The notes below the pieces were generated by a model that worked only from the letters and a program-made list of their open reading frames with translations, had not been told where the DNA came from and searched no databases. From Flavobacterium anhuiense (GTDB lineage Bacteria; Bacteroidota; Bacteroidia; Flavobacteriales; Flavobacteriaceae): a stretch of 64,000 bases of DNA. Position 1 is the first letter of the stretch. The number at the start of each line of letters is the position of its first letter. Positions 43,193 to 51,205 of this stretch are shown here, one piece after another. Both the position numbers and the translations under genes were made by a program. Location of the stretch: positions 1 to 64,000 of the forward strand of contig NZ_FMVC01000009.1 of NCBI RefSeq assembly GCF_900101855.1, given 5' to 3'.

Positions 43193-44644
43193 TTAGAATG
43201 CAATTGTTGCTTCGAATACTAAACCTTCAAATTTACCACCATAAAAATTGTTTAGATTTCCTGTAGCAGGATCTCCAGTAAATTGTGAATAATCTTTATA
43301 TTTTTGATTAACGTAGTTTAATTTCGCTAAAATGTTTTTAGTCATAAACCAGCCAGCGCTTGCTTCAAATTTATCTACGGTAACCTTTTTAGCGTCAGCA
43401 TTCGATAATTTTCCAGATACGGTATTGTATTTTCCTCCAATATAGAATTGTTCAGTGTTTCCAAATCTGTAAATAAGTTCTGAAGCATATTGATTAGCAG
43501 TACGTTTATCATCACTTCCAGCTTTATCTCCCCCTGAAGCCAATTCGATTGTTCCGAAGAATTCAAGTCCTTTGTATTTTACAAAAGGGTTAATCATATA
43601 TGTAGTAGCCCAATTTTTGAAATTAGGGTTGAACGTTGCCTCTGGAGTAGATGTTTTACTGAAACTAGTAGGAACATCAGAAGTAGTTGTAGAAATAACA
43701 GTACCATTAGCATCGGTCTTCGTAATAGTATTTTTATAAGCGTTATTATTCAATATACCCCAATAACCAAATCCTGATCTGTTAGCTGCATATATGTTTG
43801 CGTTACCAAGATTTGCATTATGGTAATAAGAACCAGTCAATCTTACTCTTAAATCTTCATTAAGCTGTTTATCATAACCCAATTTAGCTAAGATTGAAGG
43901 ACTATGTGTGGTGTTTGTGTTAGGTCCAGTAGTATAAAAAACTTGTTCATTACTTTGATTTAAATTACCGTTTGTAACACCTAACATGCTAACCAATCCA
44001 TTTCTGTTGTAGTAAACCTCCATACCCATTTCTGTAGTGAAAGAATACATGATGTTGTTTCCAACAAATGCATTTCTGATTGTATTACCATTATCAGAAC
44101 CTCTAAAGTGAGCGTCACCAAAATTGTTCTCCATTTGTCCAATTTTAATGGTAGCATATTTCATAAAATCAGCCAAGAAGTCTTTTTTGATGAAGTCTAG
44201 CTTGTCAATTTGTAAGTATCCACCTTTTACATAAGAATCATTGTGATGTCTAGAAGCTAAATAAACATCTAAGTTTACTCTTACTCCATCAAATAATTGA
44301 GCTCCAATATACATATCAGCAGCAGGAAGAGTAAAATTGTTTTCAGTATTCATTAAACGATATCCTGTAATTGATCTAGTGGTAGTACCCGTAGCTGTAG
44401 TAGTTGTGGTCGTAATGTTATTAGGCTGGTCGTTGAATGAATTTGTTGCTTGGAAATCCATGTTGAATGCACCACCAAGGTCAATACTAAGACCTTTAAA
44501 TTCTCTAGTATCTTTTTGTACATCGAAAACGTTGATACCGTCTTTTCCTCTAGAGATTTGGTTTTGCATGTTTCCAAAACTGACCTGTGCCTGAACAGCA
44601 AATGTGCTGATTAATGTGACGAATAGAATATAAATTTTCTTCAT
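43193..44644 (-). CDS. Porin-like outer-membrane beta-barrel protein
   Basis: The 483-residue product has a signal peptide (MKKIYILFVTLISTFAVQAQ) and a beta-barrel body with glycine/aromatic alternation: GLSIDLGGAFNMDFQATNSF, ADMYIGAQLFDGVRVNLDVY, GFGYWGILNNN, EQFYIGGKYNTVSG. It ends in FYGGKFEGLVFEATIAF with a terminal Phe. The Thr-rich loop ITTTTTTATGTTTRS is low-complexity. It sits between yceI (5 bp gap) and the diverged YceI-like gene, so the three act together. It may be an outer-membrane channel; the solute is unknown. Confidence 0.75.
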   Translation of the reverse strand: MKKIYILFVTLISTFAVQAQVSFGNMQNQISRGKDGINVFDVQKDTREFKGLSIDLGGAFNMDFQATNSFNDQPNNITTTTTTATGTTTRSITGYRLMNTENNFTLPAADMYIGAQLFDGVRVNLDVYLASRHHNDSYVKGGYLQIDKLDFIKKDFLADFMKYATIKIGQMENNFGDAHFRGSDNGNTIRNAFVGNNIMYSFTTEMGMEVYYNRNGLVSMLGVTNGNLNQSNEQVFYTTGPNTNTTHSPSILAKLGYDKQLNEDLRVRLTGSYYHNANLGNANIYAANRSGFGYWGILNNNAYKNTITKTDANGTVISTTTSDVPTSFSKTSTPEATFNPNFKNWATTYMINPFVKYKGLEFFGTIELASGGDKAGSDDKRTANQYASELIYRFGNTEQFYIGGKYNTVSGKLSNADAKKVTVDKFEASAGWFMTKNILAKLNYVNQKYKDYSQFTGDPATGNLNNFYGGKFEGLVFEATIAF

Positions 44645-44649
44645 GGCGT

Positions 44650-45219
44650 TTATAAATTAAAGTTTAAATTGAATTTTATAGTTAGGTCTTGACCTGTTCT
44701 TATTGTTCCAAGCATTGCTGTTGGAGATTTCATTCCGAAATCTGTAAAAGTGATTTTGTTGGTTCCCTGAAGGTTTAAACCCTCTTTTGTAACCGTTGTT
44801 TTTACAGAAGTTTTGTAAACTTTGCTAACTCCAGCAATGGTGTAAGTTCCTGTAAGTTCCCAAGTTGTTTCATTTACTTTTTCAGCAGATTTTAAAACAT
44901 ATTTAATGTTTTTGTTTTTGTCCGTTTTCAAAGTTTCGTAAGCCACTTTATCCATGCTTTTTTTCTCGCTTTTTACACTTTCTGCTAAAAGAGTTACTGT
45001 CAAAGCGTCGATGTCTGTTAGTTTTCCGTTAGCAATATTTAAAGTTGCTGTTCCAGTTCCAGAAGTTGATTTCATTTCCCAGTCGTGAAGCGTCGAAGTA
45101 CCCGCAACAGAAAAAGTTGATTTACTATCTAAAGTGTAAGATTTTTGTGCTGTTGCAAAAGAGCTGATTCCTAAAAATGCTGTTACAACGGCGAAAAGTT
45201 TTAATGTATTAGTTTTCAT
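44650..45219 (-). CDS. YceI family protein A
   Basis: The start is the ATG at 45219 (MKTNTLKLFAVVTAFLG); 189 residues with a signal peptide ending in FATAQ. YceI lipocalin-like barrel: YTLDSKSTFSVAGTSTLHDW, NGKLTDIDALTVTLLAESV, SMDKVAYETLKTDKNKNI, LTGTYTIAGVSKVYKTSV and ITFTDFGMKSPTAML. The family binds polyisoprenoids in the periplasm. It heads an operon with the porin-like and YceI-like genes. A conserved 14-bp site (45333-45346) and an imperfect -7 element lie 84-127 bp upstream. Confidence 0.92.
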   Translation of the reverse strand: MKTNTLKLFAVVTAFLGISSFATAQKSYTLDSKSTFSVAGTSTLHDWEMKSTSGTGTATLNIANGKLTDIDALTVTLLAESVKSEKKSMDKVAYETLKTDKNKNIKYVLKSAEKVNETTWELTGTYTIAGVSKVYKTSVKTTVTKEGLNLQGTNKITFTDFGMKSPTAMLGTIRTGQDLTIKFNLNFNL

Positions 45220-45302
45220 TTTTGTCATGTTTGTATTATAAAAAATAAGTTAATAATAGGCCAGTTTCTCTTTAGTACTAAGAATGTTGTTTTAACTTGA
45301 AT

Positions 45303-45346
45303 CAAAGATCCTTCTATAAATCAGCTTTATACATGATAAAAATCAT
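45303..45346 (-). promoter_or_regulatory. yceI-A promoter with Fnr-like site
   Basis: ATGAT-AAAA-ATCAT (45333-45346) resembles the Fnr half-sites TTGAT-N4-ATCAA. GATCTTTG on the gene strand (45303-45310) is one mismatch from TAnnTTTG. The two centres are 33 bp apart, which puts the site near -41 of the predicted start. The rest of the gap 45220-45512 shows no gene. Confidence 0.55.
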
Positions 45347-45512
45347 TGTTAAAATTTTATTAAATAGATATTTAATAACTACAACGTTTTCATTTTCTAT
45401 AGAATTGATCATTTTAAGTAAAATGAGAGATTTAATTTTGTTGAATTGATTTTTTTAACATTTAATTCCAAGACTTAAAATGTTAAAAAAGGATGTTTTT
45501 TAACATCAAGAT

Positions 45513-46073
45513 TTAGCTTAAGATGATATTGAAGATTACAGTTAGATCTTTTCCTGCTTTTACAACACCCAAAGCAGCTTTCGGAGGTGTCATTTCAAAA
45601 TCGCCAAAAGTGATTTGATTTGAACCTTGCAAAATGAAGCTTCCTTTGTTAGTAGTTATTTTTACCTGAGTTTTGTATTCTTTGCTCACTCCTGCAATAG
45701 TGTAAATGCCAGTTAGGTTCCAAGTTGTTTCATCAACCTTTTCTGCAGATTTTAAAACATATTCAATGTATTTGTGTGTTTCGGTATCCATGGCTTCATA
45801 AGCCACTTTGTCCATGCTTTCCTTGTAGCTTTTTAAACTTTCTGCCAATAAGGAAACAGTCAAACTATTTATTCCAGCTAGTTTAGAATCTTTGACCATT
45901 AGATTGGCAGTTCCTGTTCCTTCTGTAGATTTCATTACCCAGTCGTGTACAGTAGAAGTTCCTGCTACTTCAAAAGTTGAATTTGCAGCTACTATATAAT
46001 TTTTTTGAGCATTTGTTTGTAATGAAATTGTTGTAAAAATTACGGTAAGTAAAAAGGATTGAATTGTTTTCAT
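45513..46073 (-). CDS. YceI family protein B
   Basis: The ATG at 46073 (MKTIQSFLLTVIFTTISLQ) gives 186 residues with a signal peptide ending in TNAQ. It is closely parallel to protein A along its length: FEVAGTSTVHDWVMKSTEG, SLKSYKESMDKVAYEAMDT, YTIAGVSKEYKTQV and ITFGDFEMTPPKAALG. The two are paralogues by duplication. Its own promoter at 46164-46207 has the same layout as that of A, so both are probably controlled by the same factor. It is a single gene. Confidence 0.92.
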   Translation of the reverse strand: MKTIQSFLLTVIFTTISLQTNAQKNYIVAANSTFEVAGTSTVHDWVMKSTEGTGTANLMVKDSKLAGINSLTVSLLAESLKSYKESMDKVAYEAMDTETHKYIEYVLKSAEKVDETTWNLTGIYTIAGVSKEYKTQVKITTNKGSFILQGSNQITFGDFEMTPPKAALGVVKAGKDLTVIFNIILS

Positions 46074-46163
46074 GTTGATAGGGTATAGGTTAATCATTTA
46101 AATAAGGGAGCTTTAAAATTCAATTAGTGGTTAGAGAATGAAAACTATCCTTATTTCTTAGAC

Positions 46164-46207
46164 CAAAATTATCGCGCGCGTGAAGAAAAAGAAATGATAA
46201 AAATCAT
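46164..46207 (-). promoter_or_regulatory. yceI-B promoter with Fnr-like site
   Basis: ATGAT-AAAA-ATCAT is at 46194-46207 and TAATTTTG (perfect TAnnTTTG on the gene strand) at 46164-46171, again with centres 33 bp apart. Bases outside the palindrome (TAAAGCTTTATTAAAT) are also similar to the first promoter. In the 360-bp gap 46074-46433 I see only this, an AT-rich stretch and the rlmN promoter. Confidence 0.6.
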
Positions 46208-46421
46208 GGCTAAAGCTTTATTAAATTGCTATAGTAAAGAGTGTAAAGTCTTGTTATTGCTAAGGATTTAATTTTTATAAAATGAAAGTTAGGGCTAACT
46301 GTTTGCTTGTTAGTTCGTTGTGTTTCTTTGTAAAAAGTATCGATATTATTTTTTGACCAGCTTTTTTTGAGTTTTAATTAAGAATGAATGTAAAAACCAA
46401 ACAAAAAATGACAAAAGTGAT

Positions 46422-46429
46422 TAACTTTG
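46422..46429 (+). promoter_or_regulatory. -7 element of rlmN
   Basis: TAACTTTG matches TAnnTTTG and ends only 4 bp before the ATG at 46434. Transcription would begin near 46436, which favours the second ATG (46440) as the true start. Confidence 0.4.
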
Positions 46430-46433
46430 CAGC

Positions 46434-47477
46434 ATGCAAATGGAGAAAAAAGACATACGAGCCTTATCAAAAGAACAGCTTCGCAATTTTTTTGTTGAAA
46501 ATGGAGATAAAGCTTTTCGAGGGAATCAGGTTTATGAGTGGTTATGGAGCAAAGGCGCTCACAGTTTTGAAGACATGACAAACGTAGCAAAAGCTACAAG
46601 ATCTATGCTTGAAAACAATTTTGTAATCAATCATATTAAGGTTGATACCATGCAGAAGAGTAGTGACGGAACCGTAAAAAATGCCGTTCGACTTCATGAC
46701 GGACTTGTAGTTGAATCGGTTTTAATTCCGACAGAAACAAGAACTACTGCCTGTGTTTCTAGTCAAGTTGGGTGCAGTTTAGATTGTAATTTCTGTGCAA
46801 CAGCACGATTAAAAAGAATGCGAAATCTAGAACCGGGCGAAATTTACGATCAGGTTCTGGCTATCGATAAAGAAAGCCGTTTGTATTATAATCACCCGCT
46901 TTCCAATATCGTTTTTATGGGAATGGGAGAGCCTTTAATGAATTATAATAATGTCATTAAAGCAATTGACATGATTACTTCAGAAGAAGGTTTAGGAATG
47001 TCTCCAAAACGAATTATGGTTTCGACTTCTGGAATTCCGAAAATGATCAAAAAAATGGCAGATGACGATGTGAAGTTTAAACTAGCAGTTTCATTGCATT
47101 CAGCTATAGACGAAACCCGTGCCCGAATTATGCCTTTCAGTAAAAACTTCCCTTTAAAAGATTTACGAGAAGCTTTAGAATATTGGTATAAAAAAACAAA
47201 AAGTAAGGTTTCATACGAATATGTAGTTTGGAAAGGAATTAATGACGATAAAGCTTCGGTTGATGCATTGGTGAAATTCTGTAAATATGTACCTTGTAAA
47301 GTCAATTTAATTGAATACAATCCGATTGACGATGGCGAATTTCAGCAAGCTTCAGAAGAATCAATTATGGCTTATATAAAAGCTCTAGAAAATATTGGCG
47401 TAGTGGTGAAAGTGAGAAGAAGCAGAGGAAAAGACATTGACGCCGCTTGCGGGCAGCTAGCCAACAAAGAAGCATAA
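46434..47477 (+). CDS. rlmN: 23S rRNA (adenine2503-C2)-methyltransferase
   Basis: The 347-residue radical-SAM enzyme methylates A2503 of 23S rRNA and A37 of some tRNAs. The cluster motif CSLDCNFCATARLKRMRNL (CxxxCxxC, about 115-125), SQVGCSLDC before it, IVFMGMGEPLMNYNNVI, VSTSGIPKMI, SLHSAIDETRARIMP and the second catalytic Cys in DIDAACGQLA are seen. The N-terminal helical domain has FRGNQVYEWLWSKGA. The start may be 46440 (MEKKDIRALSK) in view of the promoter position. Confidence 0.97.
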   Translation: MQMEKKDIRALSKEQLRNFFVENGDKAFRGNQVYEWLWSKGAHSFEDMTNVAKATRSMLENNFVINHIKVDTMQKSSDGTVKNAVRLHDGLVVESVLIPTETRTTACVSSQVGCSLDCNFCATARLKRMRNLEPGEIYDQVLAIDKESRLYYNHPLSNIVFMGMGEPLMNYNNVIKAIDMITSEEGLGMSPKRIMVSTSGIPKMIKKMADDDVKFKLAVSLHSAIDETRARIMPFSKNFPLKDLREALEYWYKKTKSKVSYEYVVWKGINDDKASVDALVKFCKYVPCKVNLIEYNPIDDGEFQQASEESIMAYIKALENIGVVVKVRRSRGKDIDAACGQLANKEA

Positions 47478-47490
47478 AATATTTACCAGA

Positions 47491-47565
47491 ATATACTCCG
47501 CTAGGAGTATATGATAGGTAGAAAAAAAAAATATTGACAATCGTACATATGTCCCATAGGGACAT
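47491..47565. repeat. Double-hairpin intergenic element
   Basis: ATATACTCC-GCTA-GGAGTATAT (47491-47512) and ATGTCCC-ATA-GGGACAT (47549-47565) are two perfect small hairpins separated by 36 nt. They look like a dispersed repeat remnant downstream of rlmN. Confidence 0.55.
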
Positions 47566-47582
47566 TTCGTAGGTTTTTAAAC

Positions 47583-47630
47583 AAAAAAGCATTAACAACA
47601 AGATTTATCATGTTCTTAATGCTTTTTTTT
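47583..47630. terminator. Bidirectional terminator between rlmN and the 47647 lipoprotein gene
   Basis: AAAAAAGCATTAA pairs with TTAATGCTTTTTT, with AACAAGAT/ATCATGTT extending the stem; both strands carry T runs. It lies between the convergent genes. Confidence 0.75.
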
Positions 47631-47646
47631 TGGACAAAAAGGATGC

Positions 47647-48510
47647 TTATTTTTTCAAATCTATTTCTTCTGTAACTCCATCTTTTGTTACTGTTGCAAG
47701 AGTATCGCATTCTCCGCTTCCATAATCAATAATTGCTGAAGCGCCATTTTTGGTAATAGAAACAATCCCTTTAACTGCAATAGATTTTCTGCACGCGGCA
47801 TTAAATTCTAAAGGAGTTGTGATTTCTGCTGAAAAAGTATCTCCGTTAGGAAAAGTTGTCGAACCGCTTCCGGTAACAACAAAAACATTATCATCCCAAT
47901 CAAACCAAGTATCATAACCAGAAGTCATTTCTTTTACCAAACTACCTTTTCTGGTATACACTTTTCCATCATCAAAAGTAATTGTTAAATCTATCGAAGC
48001 CGTTGACACTGGGTGAGGCGTTACCAATATATTGGTTTCTTTAATCGTTCTCACAATGCTTTTACTTCCTTGAAGTTTTCTGCCATTATGATAAAACCCT
48101 TCAAATGTATAGCTGATGGTTTGGGTAGAAGAGCTAAAATCGTTTGAAAAAGACACAACCATTTTTCCTTTTACGGTATTTCCGTTATTCAGTGTACATC
48201 CTTCAACACCAAAATCTACGGTTTTTGTCCAAGTATTATTGGTTAAAACGGTAGTGATTGTGGCACAGCTTGGAAGGAAACTTTTTATTGGTCCACTAGG
48301 TTTTGAATTTATGTTAAGCTGAGCACTAAATTGATCTTCAGCAATATTCGTAACGTCTTCTACAGAGGCATCAATTTTAGCATTAGCTATAATTTCGTCA
48401 TTTGTAATCGCAGCTGATGATCCGTCATTTGTTTTTTCATCAGAATTACAGCTAATGAAAAAAGACAATGTAATTATACATGTTCCAATTAATAAAAATT
48501 TTGTTTTCAT
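47647..48510 (-). CDS. Hypothetical lipoprotein
   Basis: The 287-residue product has a lipoprotein signal (MKTKFLLIGTCIITLSFFISC, Cys21) followed by an Asn/Asp/Ser-rich linker. The mature part is beta-rich with repeated patterns of the type GNTVKGKMVVSFSNDFS and GDTFSAEITTPLEFNAAC. Four or five cysteines (SFLPSCATI, GVEGCTLN, AACRKS, GSGECDT) may form disulfides. It is not assigned to a known domain. It is monocistronic, facing rlmN. Confidence 0.7.
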   Translation of the reverse strand: MKTKFLLIGTCIITLSFFISCNSDEKTNDGSSAAITNDEIIANAKIDASVEDVTNIAEDQFSAQLNINSKPSGPIKSFLPSCATITTVLTNNTWTKTVDFGVEGCTLNNGNTVKGKMVVSFSNDFSSSTQTISYTFEGFYHNGRKLQGSKSIVRTIKETNILVTPHPVSTASIDLTITFDDGKVYTRKGSLVKEMTSGYDTWFDWDDNVFVVTGSGSTTFPNGDTFSAEITTPLEFNAACRKSIAVKGIVSITKNGASAIIDYGSGECDTLATVTKDGVTEEIDLKK

Positions 48511-48669
48511 AAATAAATAGTTTTGGGTTCTTTTTTAGTTAATGAATTCAAATCAGTATTAGTTAGAGCTATTTTTGGAGGGTGTTTTTAGATTATGATG
48601 TAAAATATTAAAATCCTAACCTAAAATACACAACGTATTTTTATTTAAAATAGTATATTTGAAACCTAA

Positions 48670-49647
48670 ATGAATATTACGTCTCAAATAAAGCAGCCTA
48701 TTTTTAACGAGATGGAACTTTTCGAGAAAAAGTTCCATGAATCGATGACTTCGAAGGTGGCATTATTAAACCGAATCACTTATTATATCGTAAACCGCAA
48801 GGGAAAACAAATGCGTCCGATGTTTGTTTTTCTTACTGCAAAAATGGTTTCTGGCGGTACTGTAAACGAAAGAACCTATCGCGGTGCTTCGGTAATTGAG
48901 CTCATTCACACAGCGACTTTAGTACACGATGACGTGGTTGACGACAGTAATCGCCGTCGCGGATTTTTCTCAATCAATGCGCTTTGGAAAAACAAAATCG
49001 CTGTTTTGGTTGGAGATTATTTATTGTCTAAAGGTTTACTGCTTTCTATAGATAATGGCGATTTCGATTTGTTGAGAATCATTTCTGTTGCCGTTCGTGA
49101 AATGAGCGAAGGAGAATTGCTTCAAATAGAAAAAGCCAGACGACTTGATATTACTGAAGATGTTTACTACGAAATCATAAGAAAAAAAACCGCAACGCTT
49201 ATTGCAGCTTGTTGTGCGCTTGGTGCAAAAGCCGTAATAGAAGATGATATTCAGGTAGAAAACATGCGAAAGTTCGGTGAGCTGATCGGAATGGCATTTC
49301 AAATCAAAGACGATTTATTTGATTACAGCGAAGAAGCCATAGGAAAACCAACAGGAATCGATATTAAGGAGCAAAAAATGACTTTGCCTTTAATTCACGT
49401 TTTAAATACTTGCACTCCGCAAGAAAAAAAGTGGCTAATAAACTCCATCAAAAACCACAACAAAGACAAAAAACGCGTAAAAGAAGTTATTGCCTTTGTA
49501 AAAAACAATAATGGTTTGGCTTATGCCGAAAACAAAATGGTGCAATTCCAACAGGAAGCACTTTCTCTTCTAGAAAATTATCCAAATTCTGAGTTCAAAG
49601 CGGCACTTACCTTAATGGTAAATTATGTTATTGAAAGAAAAAAATAA
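48670..49647 (+). CDS. All-trans polyprenyl diphosphate synthase
   Basis: The 325-residue enzyme elongates isoprenoid diphosphates, probably for the menaquinone side chain. Seen: GKQMRPMFVFLTAKM, first Asp-rich motif LVHDDVVDDSNRRRG (about 88-102), AVLVGDYLLSKG, and the second motif FQIKDDLFDYSEEAIGKP (about 211-228). The two bulky residues before the first motif (A-T-L) leave room for a long product, consistent with an octaprenyl-like synthase, but the length is inferred. A TATATTTG -7 match at 48654-48661 implies a very short leader. Confidence 0.93.
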   Translation: MNITSQIKQPIFNEMELFEKKFHESMTSKVALLNRITYYIVNRKGKQMRPMFVFLTAKMVSGGTVNERTYRGASVIELIHTATLVHDDVVDDSNRRRGFFSINALWKNKIAVLVGDYLLSKGLLLSIDNGDFDLLRIISVAVREMSEGELLQIEKARRLDITEDVYYEIIRKKTATLIAACCALGAKAVIEDDIQVENMRKFGELIGMAFQIKDDLFDYSEEAIGKPTGIDIKEQKMTLPLIHVLNTCTPQEKKWLINSIKNHNKDKKRVKEVIAFVKNNNGLAYAENKMVQFQQEALSLLENYPNSEFKAALTLMVNYVIERKK

Positions 49648-49772
49648 TCTTTTTAATTAGATAATCAAAAAAAATGTCAATTAGATAATTGGTTTACTTT
49701 GTTGTAAATCAGTTAAATGTGCTATTGGTTGGAATTTGGAATTTATTTTTTTTAAAAAAATTTAGACCTCAT

Positions 49773-49800
49773 GCAACCATTTCAAATCGACAATCGTCTA
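49773..49800 (+). promoter_or_regulatory. ECF-type promoter before the sigma factor gene
   Basis: GCAACC (49773-49778) and CGTCTA (49795-49800) are separated by 16 nt. They fit a group IV sigma promoter (AAC in the -35, CGTC in the -10). The predicted start is near 49807, some 45 nt before the ATG. It does not match the housekeeping TAnnTTTG pattern. Confidence 0.6.
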
Positions 49801-49851
49801 TGCTAATAGAAGTCTGTTTCTAAAACCAAAACCAAACCGAAAAGCTTATTA

Positions 49852-50412
49852 ATGAAAATTATTTCGTTACATCAAGAAGAAACCAAAATCATAAAGTTGG
49901 CTGTCGAGAACAATCGTCAGGCACAGCAGCAGATTTACGGTAAATATTCTTCAAAAATGTTGAGCGTTTGTCGACAGTATATAAAAGACATTCAGTTAGC
50001 AGAAGATGTAATGATAACGGCTTTCATGAAAGTGTTTACAAATTTGAAAAACTTTGAGCACAAAGGAAGTTTTGAAGGCTGGATTCGAAGGATTATGGTT
50101 AACGAATGCATTTCGTATTTAAGAGTTCAGAAAAAAGTAAAATTTGCTGAAGATGAATTTTTTGTAGAAGAAAGTTTTAATGAGATCGATAGTCAATTTA
50201 CAGTAGAACAGATTCAGTATTTAATTGATGCTTTGCCAGATGGGTACAAAATGGTTTTCAATTTATATGCAATTGAAGGATACAAACACAATGAAATTGC
50301 TAAGATGTTAGGCATTAATGAAGGAACATCAAAATCGCAATTATCGCATGCTAGAAAAATGCTGCAAACACAAATTACTATTTTAAAAAGACAAGATAAT
50401 GGAACCGAATAA
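49852..50412 (+). CDS. ECF RNA polymerase sigma factor
   Basis: The 186-residue protein has sigma-70 region 2 (YGKYSSKMLSVCRQYIKDIQ, LAEDVMITAFMKVFTNLKNF, about 27-70) and region 4 (QIQYLIDALPDGYKMVFNLY, EGYKHNEIAKMLGINEGTSK, about 120-165). The length and absence of regions 1 and 3 define it as ECF. The last 14 bp overlap the next gene, which encodes a membrane protein of the kind that follows ECF sigmas in flavobacteria. The ECF-type promoter before it suggests autoregulation. Confidence 0.92.
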   Translation: MKIISLHQEETKIIKLAVENNRQAQQQIYGKYSSKMLSVCRQYIKDIQLAEDVMITAFMKVFTNLKNFEHKGSFEGWIRRIMVNECISYLRVQKKVKFAEDEFFVEESFNEIDSQFTVEQIQYLIDALPDGYKMVFNLYAIEGYKHNEIAKMLGINEGTSKSQLSHARKMLQTQITILKRQDNGTE

Positions 50413-51124
50413 TTTTGAAAAGGATTTCCGTGAAAAACTAAATCAACGCGAAATTGAACCAAGCAACAACGCCTGGGATCGATTGGATGCGATGTTGAGT
50501 GTAGCAGAAGAGAAAAAGCCAAAGAAAAACAGGAAATGGCTGTATATCGCAGCAAGTGTTGTGGGGCTTTTATTGGTTGGGACTTTGTTTTTCAATCAAA
50601 ATAAAAAATCAGTTGCAACGCCAGAAACAGTAATTGTAGAAAAAGAAACGGAATCCAAAAACGAACGAATTGCAGAGCCTATTGTAAAAAATACTGATTC
50701 AGTAAAAACAGAAACTGTAATTGCTGAAAAAACTTCAGAAGAAATAGTAAATAAAGAAGAAAGAACTAATCCCAAAGCTTCGGGACAAATCTCAAATAAA
50801 ACCATTAAAAATGCATCAAATCAAGTAGCGGAGTCTTCAATCATCATCAAAAACAATCAAGAAAAACAATCAGTTAACAATCAAACTCAAATTGCGGAAA
50901 CTTCAAAAAAGGAAAATGTTGATCAGCTATTAGAAACAGCCGAAAATAAAGTTATAGCTCAAAATCAGACCAAAAAAGCAAAAGTAAAAATAAATGCCAA
51001 CGATTTGCTGAATCAAGTAGATGGAGAACTGGAACTTTCTTTTAGAGAAAAAGTAATCACCAAAGTGAACAAAAATCTTCAAGAAGTTAAAGTCGCTTTG
51101 TCTAATAGAAATCAACAAGAGTGA
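50399..51124 (+). CDS. Putative anti-sigma/membrane regulator
   Basis: The 241-residue protein has a cytoplasmic N-terminus with EKDFREKLNQREIEPSNNAW and RLDAMLSVAEEK, one membrane helix (WLYIAASVVGLLLVGTLFF, about 48-66) and a long periplasmic, low-complexity Glu/Lys/Asn/Val-rich tail (90-240). This plan and the gene position immediately after an ECF sigma point to an anti-sigma role. No ZAS zinc motif is present, so the assignment rests on context. The C-terminal 40 residues (LELSFREKVITKVNKNLQEV) look structured. Confidence 0.7.
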   Translation: MEPNNFEKDFREKLNQREIEPSNNAWDRLDAMLSVAEEKKPKKNRKWLYIAASVVGLLLVGTLFFNQNKKSVATPETVIVEKETESKNERIAEPIVKNTDSVKTETVIAEKTSEEIVNKEERTNPKASGQISNKTIKNASNQVAESSIIIKNNQEKQSVNNQTQIAETSKKENVDQLLETAENKVIAQNQTKKAKVKINANDLLNQVDGELELSFREKVITKVNKNLQEVKVALSNRNQQE

Positions 51125-51205
51125 AAATTCACAATTCACCATTTATAATTAATAATTAAAAAATCATCATCAATCAAATATTCAATCAATTTAAAACAAT
51201 CAATC

